The notes under the pieces were generated by a model that was given only the letters and a program-made list of their open reading frames with translations, ran no database searches and had not been told where the DNA came from. A stretch of DNA of 64,000 nt from Paramacrobiotus metropolitanus (taxonomy: Eukaryota > Tardigrada > Eutardigrada > Parachela > Macrobiotidae), in NCBI RefSeq assembly GCF_019649055.1, contig NW_026570474.1, positions 28,201 through 92,200 of the forward strand. Direction: 5' to 3'. The position numbers and the translations under genes are program-made. The first letter of the stretch is position 1. Every line of letters begins with the position of its first letter. Below are positions 58,043 through 64,000 of the stretch, piece after piece.

Positions 58043-58744
58043 ATGATGTGGAAATTCGCTGTAACTACCGCTCTGCTGTGTTTATCATTGGATTTTTGTG
58101 TGTATTCCGCTCCCGTTAACAGCACCGACACCAATGCAACGACGCTATTAACGGCCCTCGTCAATTTCACCAGCGTCCCTACAGCCCAGCTGCTAACCCC
58201 CGACGAAAAACAGACGATTCGCCAGGAGTTCGAAGAATTCCGATCGCAACTCTGGAAGCAGATGGCTAAGGCTTTTTACTACCAACAGGTGAATGACGCC
58301 GCTTTACTGCAACTATACCTCACCGTGCCGACGCACATTTTCCGTTTCTCCCCGGAGCGTATGCAGGTAGTTCGTCGTCAGTTTGAACGCGAGCAAGCAC
58401 CCATCCAGGACGATAAGGATGCGAACGGGTACCGGTTGCAGTTGTGGATGGAAAAGAACGCTGAGCATTTTCTCAGTTCAAACGGCACATTAACATCCGC
58501 GCTGCAGCTGGACGGGATGACGGCTGAACGCCTGCAGGAGCTGCGCCGGCAGTTTGAGGAGCGCCGGGAGGAGATTCGGCAGTTGCAGGCGGAGGAGGAT
58601 CGCAAGTATCAGAAATCCGTGAAGCCGGAAACTGTCCCACGAGCTTCGGGCCCGGCCGCTGCCATTTTCCACCCGGCATCGCTTCCGGGGTTCGGATCGC
58701 CTATGCATCCTGATTCAGGTTTCCCTTTTTATGATTCCCCTTAG
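58043..58744 (+). CDS. secreted helical protein, tandem family member A
   Basis: An intronless frame of 233 residues. Signal peptide residues 1-22 (FAVTTALLCLSLDFCVYSAP). The mature protein is rich in Glu, Gln and Arg and contains a motif three times: LTPDEKQTIRQEFEEFRSQL (about 53-72), FSPERMQVVRRQFEREQAPI (about 101-120) and MTAERLQELRRQFEERREEI (about 159-178). Short helical linkers lie between (FYYQQVNDAALLQLYLTVPT). Potential N-glycosylation sites are NST, NAT, NFT and SNGT. The C-terminus is a Pro/Ser/Gly-rich tail. I know no such family; a charged three-repeat helical protein could bind other proteins or lipids, or act as a structural secretion. ATG was chosen as the first of an ATGATG pair, conserved in gene B. 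Confidence 0.85.
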   Translation: MMWKFAVTTALLCLSLDFCVYSAPVNSTDTNATTLLTALVNFTSVPTAQLLTPDEKQTIRQEFEEFRSQLWKQMAKAFYYQQVNDAALLQLYLTVPTHIFRFSPERMQVVRRQFEREQAPIQDDKDANGYRLQLWMEKNAEHFLSSNGTLTSALQLDGMTAERLQELRRQFEERREEIRQLQAEEDRKYQKSVKPETVPRASGPAAAIFHPASLPGFGSPMHPDSGFPFYDSP

Positions 58745-60007
58745 ATTATGTTTGGACAGAAATAAAATCGGTTCCTTTTCTTCTGTATGACGCTAGCTAT
58801 AGTGACCTTTTGGCAGTGTGATTACATTCAGCTTCCTTCGTGATTTGTTTGTAATTTATCGGAATTATCGCGACAAGAATGCGGCGTACGTACCGTAAAA
58901 ATCGAAATTATTATAAGATCCTTCCGAAAAATAGCACAGCAGAATAAAATCGAAAATGTTCGTGTTCGTTCGGCAATCTTGCAGTAAAAGGCAAAAAGCG
59001 CACTTAAAATTTAAATTCAGATGCGTATATATACCGGTGCCCGGCGTGTAAAAATCGCAAAAACCCTACAACAGCCATGCTACAGTTGCGGTGTTTTCCA
59101 ATAATTTCGCCGATGAAAGGTCAAGAAGTGCTCAGATACGATATTTAATTGTTTCGAATCCATGTCAAAAAAATTGATTCGAAAAATACAAGCACGTAAC
59201 AAATCCCTTGCCCGTAATTATACCATCCCAATTGCCCGTTTTTTAACAAAAAATGCCTATGAGAGAATGGTCATTCGATGGCTAATTAACAATTTTGTTC
59301 TTTCTCTTAAAATGCACAAAATTACTATTTTCGGAACGAATTTCCGGGACTGGGGTGGCATTTTGCATTTATAGCTGATGATGTTGTGAACTGTCCAGTT
59401 TCGGTAGATTCGATGGTATATTGTGCTTATTTGCATTTTTGGGAAGCCAGAACGCTGCATCAATGGAAGAGGCTCATAAAAACACATCTGGATTTTTCGT
59501 ATGCTACCATGAAACTTTATGTACGTGCAATCTGGAAACAATTGTGTGCAAGAAGCGTTGCACAATACAAAACGATGCGCCTCGGTATCTCTAGTTTTCT
59601 GTAATATAAATCATCATATTAAAATAAAACTTACGCAGTTATTTAATGTTCTTATAAACTGCAAGGCAGCAAGTACATAATATTATATAAGTACATAATA
59701 TTAGCAAGTACATAATATTACGTACGCTAGAGAAGCAACACGTCACAGAATTGCTGTAGGCTAATACGGGCACAAAGCTGCGTCATGCACAAGGCACAAA
59801 GCCACCGAACAACAAGATCAGTATCACTCTATATCGCATCCGTATCAAAGTTGAGTCGAAGTTGAGCAGGATACCGGATTACTGTACGGACTGATGTCAC
59901 GATCCGACCACGTAGTATAAAACTCAATTTTCGATAATGTACTCGACTATTTCGCTGCTTCGATCGCTAACGGTTTCAAGTTAAAACAGTTCTTACAAAC
60001 GTGGAGG
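58745..60007. other. spacer between family genes A and B
   Basis: About 1.26 kb, AT-rich. Open frames at 59162-59604 overlap on both strands without recognisable content. It contains the small tandem repeat at 59671-59720. Confidence 0.4.
59671..59720. repeat. three tandem copies of AAGTACATAATATTA
   Basis: AAGTACATAATATTA occurs three times with 3-4 base spacers (TATA, GC). Local replication slippage is the simplest origin. Confidence 0.75.
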
Positions 60008-60015
60008 TGACCTTT
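60008..60015 (+). promoter_or_regulatory. TGACCTTT box upstream of secreted-family gene B
   Basis: GTGGAGGTGACCTTTAACATA, 116 bases upstream of the ATG; the counterpart of the box before gene A. Confidence 0.4.
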
Positions 60016-60123
60016 AACATAGACCTGTTAACTCCAGCAATATTGCTGCCTGGTACAGCATTTCGTATCGAACATTTCATAATATTTTTAATTATAACGT
60101 ACATTCCTAATTTCAAGTGAGCC

Positions 60124-60792
60124 ATGATGTGGGCATACGCTGTGGCCTCCGTATTGATATGCTTATCTCTGGATTCTTTTGTGCATTCCACTCCGGTTGA
60201 CATCGACGCCAGCGCAGCGGCCATTTCCAATTTAACCGGCTTCCCTATCCTCCAACTCACCCCCGAAGAGAAGCAGACAATTCGCCAGCAGTCTGCCGAT
60301 TACCGATCGCAATTATTTAAACAGATGGCCAATGCTACCTACCAAAAGCAGTTGCGGGACGCCGATATGCTGCAGTTCTACTTAACCGTGGGGACGCCGT
60401 CCTTCCGCTTCTCACCGCAACGTCTGCAGGAAGTGCGTCGCGAGCTGGACCGCGAGCTGTCACCCATCCAGGACGCCGAGGACAAAGGCACGTTCAAGGA
60501 GCTGATAAAGACGGAGAGGGATCTGGAGCGTTTCCTCCATTCAGATGGCACTTCCGGCATGCCACCGCTGGAGGGGATGACGGCGGAGCGTCGGCAGGAG
60601 CTGCGACGGCTGTTTGAGGCTAAACGGGAGAAGAATCGAAGGGTTCTCAAGGAGGAGGCTCTCAAGTACCAGACCCCAGTGGAGCCGAAAGTTCCCCAGC
60701 AACCCCCTCTGGCGACTGACCTTTCCACCCCCGCGTCGAGTCCACCTTCCGGATCGCCTGGAGTCGGTGTTTTTGCGTACACAGTTAACTGA
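60124..60792 (+). CDS. secreted helical protein, tandem family member B
   Basis: Intronless, 222 residues, clearly paralogous to A and closer to C. Signal peptide (YAVASVLICLSLDSFVHSTP). The three motif copies are LTPEEKQTIRQQSADYRSQL, FSPQRLQEVRRELDRELSPI and MTAERRQELRRLFEAKREKN. An acidic segment (QDAEDKGTFKELIKTERDLE) precedes FLHSDGT, where the N-glycosylation site present in A and C is lost. The tail is Pro-rich (VEPKVPQQPPLATDLSTPAS). After the stop, TTCATTTGGAAGAAAA is shared with gene C, so the duplication of B and C included the 3' UTR. The upstream TTTCAAGTGAGCCATGATGTGG-type context is shared with A. Confidence 0.85.
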   Translation: MMWAYAVASVLICLSLDSFVHSTPVDIDASAAAISNLTGFPILQLTPEEKQTIRQQSADYRSQLFKQMANATYQKQLRDADMLQFYLTVGTPSFRFSPQRLQEVRRELDRELSPIQDAEDKGTFKELIKTERDLERFLHSDGTSGMPPLEGMTAERRQELRRLFEAKREKNRRVLKEEALKYQTPVEPKVPQQPPLATDLSTPASSPPSGSPGVGVFAYTVN

Positions 60793-62628
60793 CTTCATTT
60801 GGAAGAAAAGTAAATGCATTATTTGTTCTGTATAATGTGATACGTTAACTTTTGAATGATTTGAAAAGAAACCTTTCATTCCAATTTTGTTTACTGTATG
60901 TAGTACTATGTACCGGCAATATGATCAATAACAGCCTTAAGTCTGCAATTATGCATTTTGATGAATGATCGTTGGTGTGTAAAGTGTAAACAAAATACTG
61001 TGCGTGTGCGACATACTTCTTGAGTTACAAACTTGAAAGATACCGGTAGATGTGCGAGCATAATCCGATTAACGGCGGTGCTCCTTAAATTTTTAAACAC
61101 GCGCATTGGCGTTCGTAGTACATACGCAAAGTTTCAGAGAACTTTTCGCTTCGAAATTAGTGACATGAACCTGCAGTTCAATGAAGAAGGTTTGTCCAAG
61201 GTTTAATTTGCTGTGATTCTGAAAGGTTTACCGGCTGCCTAACTAGCGAAAGGACAACTAAACGTACCGTACCGTCGTGGGCGTAGCTCAACGTACCGTT
61301 TGTATATAAAAACCGGAATCTCTTTATAGTACAACACGTACTCTAGATATTTTCTAGATATTAAACTAGTATTTACAATACCAACACTGGCCTCCGTAAG
61401 TCCTGTACATCCACCACAATGCAAACTCAAGACAATTACTGTATAAACAGCAGTACTCGTATTCATGGATAATTTTCTAATACCAATTTTAGATCATGAT
61501 CTAGCTCGACCAAGAAATACATATACCGTTTATTCGCGACAAATATACCGTTTATTTGGAATACTATGGAATGAATACTTACGATTAAAACCATGACAAG
61601 GCTTGTCTATCCGAAGGCAGAACTCGCGATGCATGATCATCCTGGTCATGCGTTTAAACAACATAACACAAAGGTCATCGCAGGAGTTCTGCAGCACGTC
61701 CACAAAGCAAAAGGTTGTGGAGCATCAAGATGCGTAGGAGGCAAAGCAAGAAGTGTGCAAGACGCAAGACTATATTCTTAACTGACCTATCAAGGAAGCG
61801 CAACATACTGTTTACACTTTACGGTGTTTGAACTACTTGTACCTACAGTAAATTAAGAAATTTATTGTATGTGTTTGTTTGCAGTTTTGGGGAGCGAGAA
61901 CTTGCAAATAGACATCGACATAAACGATATCCGATGCTCATGGAAAACGCCAGTTGTTTGGTCGTGGGCGTTTTCATGCAATCTTATAACGGTATGCAGA
62001 GTTGCCGGTGCTCTATATAGTGCATAATGCTTAAAATGCATTAAAACGAGATGGATATCAAGTGTTACAAGTTCTGACAAAAGAATTTGTTGTTACATAG
62101 ATCGGTTAGTTTTTTGGCAGATTAAAAGACAATGGCAAACTCAAATTTGCAGAATCTGTGACGGATTTAAAAAAAACCATCCGTGTTTCCCAGTTGTCAA
62201 AGTTTAGCGAATGCATAGAAAGATTTTGTTCAGCAGACGACCATGGCTAGCTTGTGAAAACGCTTGTAACGGCTTTGTGACTACAACCGTTTACGCAACT
62301 GAAATCAGGAAACATATTGGTGGCATATCGACTGTCCTGTTCAAGTTGTCGAATGCTTACGTAAACTCATGGTCGTACCATAGCCCACTTCGTCGTATGT
62401 CGTTGTATGTATTGCCCTGAAATCCCATTGCACTACGAATGCTTGCAATTGCGCAATGTACGGCGGAATACGAGCTAAATGTTAATGTTTAACTGCGACA
62501 ATAAATAGCATTCCGTTTCCTTCTTGGCGGATTTTATTACAGTAGCTGATGTACAGATACTACTGAATTTCGTTTACCTGCTGCCGTTTCATTTTAAAGC
62601 GGTTTCTCTAGATCTGCTATAGTGGATT
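60793..62628. other. spacer between family genes B and C
   Basis: About 1.8 kb, AT-rich; no other gene or extra family copy was recognised. The CCCATTGCAC phrase near 62426 echoes sequence upstream of gene A. Confidence 0.4.
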
Positions 62629-62636
62629 TCACCTTT
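62629..62636 (+). promoter_or_regulatory. TCACCTTT box upstream of secreted-family gene C
   Basis: AGTGGATTTCACCTTTGACGT lies 100 bases upstream of the ATG. It differs by one base from the TGACCTTT of A and B; on reading through TTTGACG it may still form a receptor-type site. Confidence 0.35.
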
Positions 62637-62728
62637 GACGTAGATCTGCAGCGACTTGTACTGAAAGCTGTGCTTAAAGTGTGGGCTGTATTTGAGTGCA
62701 TTTTATTTGTTATTTCAAGTGAACCAAG

Positions 62729-63394
62729 ATGTGGATATTCGCAGTGACAACCGCACTGCTGCTTTTGTCTCTGGTTTTCTTTGTGCTTTCCGCTCCCGTT
62801 GACGCCGACACCGGCGCAGCGGTCATTACCAACCTCACCGGCTTCCCTACCCTCCAACTTACCCCCGAAGAAAAGCAGACAATTCGCCAGCAGCTGACCG
62901 AAATCCGTTCGCCGTCATATAAACTGCTAGCCAATTACACCTACCAACGGCAGCTGTGGGAGCTTGATATGCTCCAGTTCTATCTCACCTCGAAGACGCC
63001 GTTATTCCGTTTCTCCCCCGAACGCCTGCAGGAAGTGCGTCGCGAGCTGGAGCAAGAGCTATCACTCGCAGAGGACGCCGAAGACAAAACTCAGTTCAAA
63101 CAACAGCTGCAGTTGGAAAGGATGGTTGAACGTTTCCTCCATTCCAATGGCACTTTCGTCATGTCGCAGCTGAACGGGTTGACGGCGGAGCGCCGGCAGG
63201 AGCTGCGACGGGTGTTTGAAGCCAAACGGGAGAAGGATAGGAGGGCTCTGAAGAAGGAGGCCTTCCAGTATCAGACCCCGGTGGAGCCGCCAAAAGCGAC
63301 ACAACCACCCACGCCGGTCGCTGACCTTTCTACCCCTACACCGTATCCACCACCCGGAAGGACGGCAGTCGGTGCTTTTGGTTACATTCTTTAA
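62729..63394 (+). CDS. secreted helical protein, tandem family member C
   Basis: Intronless, 221 residues. Signal peptide (FAVTTALLLLSLVFFVLSAP), then VDADTGAAVITNLTGFPTLQ, almost as in B. The motif copies are LTPEEKQTIRQQLTEIRSPS, FSPERLQEVRRELEQELSLA and LTAERRQELRRVFEAKREKD. FLHSNGT retains a glycosylation site. The Pro-rich tail (PPKAT, PPTPVADLSTPTPYPPPG) differs most among paralogs. The upstream context is TTTCAAGTGAACCAAGATGTGG: the first ATG of the ATGATG pair in A and B is lost, so translation starts at the second. The trio is transcribed in one direction with about 1.4-1.9 kb between genes, and each has its own upstream box, so they are separate units. Confidence 0.85.
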   Translation: MWIFAVTTALLLLSLVFFVLSAPVDADTGAAVITNLTGFPTLQLTPEEKQTIRQQLTEIRSPSYKLLANYTYQRQLWELDMLQFYLTSKTPLFRFSPERLQEVRRELEQELSLAEDAEDKTQFKQQLQLERMVERFLHSNGTFVMSQLNGLTAERRQELRRVFEAKREKDRRALKKEAFQYQTPVEPPKATQPPTPVADLSTPTPYPPPGRTAVGAFGYIL

Positions 63395-64000
63395 CTGATT
63401 TTCATTTGGAAGGAAATCAGTTTGTTACAGTGTATAATTTGTTTCCTAAACGTTTTGATGATCTCAAGAAAACTAATGCCTTTCTTGGTAAATTGTTGTG
63501 CATATACTGTATGTGCTGTAGCGACTATGAGGCAGGGTAATACTATCAAACAAATAATAAAGTTAGTATGCATTTCAGCGGATATTAATGGGCGTGATGT
63601 GTGCTAGACGCGACTGTACTAGTCTGTATGTACCACCAACACAGTGCTCAAAGAACACAGCAGAAGGAAAAAAGACGCCACGTGAAATTTTAAAATTAAA
63701 ATGGGCTTGCGTTTGTTTTTATTCTTATAATAACAAAAAGGTTCACAAAAATTTCAGCTTCAAAAATAATTAGGCATACGAATATTGACCTATGATTTAT
63801 TTGAGATTCGCAATAATTGTTCAATATTTCATTGCTACACTACCGTTTCAGCTCAAAGTAGTACTCTGTATTTACAAGGCAAACCTCGGCCTCCGGCATC
63901 GGATTGTATTTCGTAGCTGCTTGTGGAATTTATAAAATATTTTTGGAATTTGATTTTGTTAAGTACTGTTCCATTATAATAATTTACTTGCCAAATTTTA
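63395..64000. other. right edge, no gene recognised
   Basis: This is the 3' flank of gene C. The first bases (TTTTCATTTGGAAGGAAATC) match the 3' UTR of gene B. Beyond about 63450 no feature was seen. Confidence 0.4.

Noticed and set aside
1-64000. tRNA, rRNA and CRISPR arrays
   Set aside because: No B-box-like GGTTCGAATCC on either strand, no rRNA-like tract and no regularly spaced identical repeats were noticed. A tRNAscan and Infernal run would be decisive, since a by-eye search can miss tRNAs.

Overview
The window is animal nuclear DNA. Genes are interrupted by introns with GT-AG splice sites, mostly of 50 to a few hundred bases. The clear orthologs are metazoan or eukaryotic: serine palmitoyltransferase subunit 2, the NUS1/Nogo-B receptor subunit of cis-prenyltransferase, TAB1, a GT23-type fucosyltransferase, an RRM protein and a Pipsqueak-type DNA-binding exon. 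Gene density, intron size and AT-rich intergenic DNA suggest a small-genome protostome. A tardigrade would fit, but nothing here proves it. All gene models were built by reading frames and splice sites by eye.

Layout. 0.5-4 kb: three tandem minus-strand copies of a small cystatin (stefin)-like gene. The middle one keeps an open frame (its start is unresolved) and the outer two are damaged. 5.5-6.7 kb: a kinase with a signal peptide. 7.6-8.0 kb: a retroelement tail. 9.2-13.5 kb: SPTLC2 (minus). 13.5-18.6 kb: no gene seen, with a GC-rich, motif-dense block near 16.1-16.6 kb. 18.6-19.3 kb: 3' end of a non-LTR retrotransposon. 20.0-20.4 kb: a fold-back element. 20.9-21.3 kb: a Psq-domain exon. 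22.9-25.1 kb: NUS1 (minus). 26.3-26.7 kb: a MITE-like element. 29.3-31.3 kb: a fucosyltransferase. 31.8-33.1 kb and 38.7-39.6 kb: two more retroelement remnants. 33.1-34.1 kb: a carboxypeptidase-regulatory-like (beta-sandwich) protein. 35.7-37.9 kb: a nest of exact direct repeats. 40.1-45.4 kb: TAB1 (minus). 46.7-49.0 kb: a SOCS-box protein (minus). 50.3-51.1 kb: a weakly supported small gene. 52.4-54.0 kb: an RRM plus Gly/Tyr-rich protein (minus). 55.6-57.0 kb: a single-pass membrane protein with a possible death-fold ectodomain. 58.0-63.4 kb: three tandem intronless genes for a secreted helical family that I do not recognise.

SPTLC2 (sphingolipid synthesis), NUS1 (dolichol synthesis) and the fucosyltransferase (N-glycan modification) all belong to the secretory pathway, but their proximity is probably chance. 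TAB1 would act with TAK1 kinase in innate and TGF-beta-type signalling. The most novel items are the tandem secreted family at the right end, the signal-peptide-bearing kinase with a changed DFG motif, a TAB1 that keeps some active-phosphatase residues, and the cystatin-like cluster that has lost the classical inhibitory motif.
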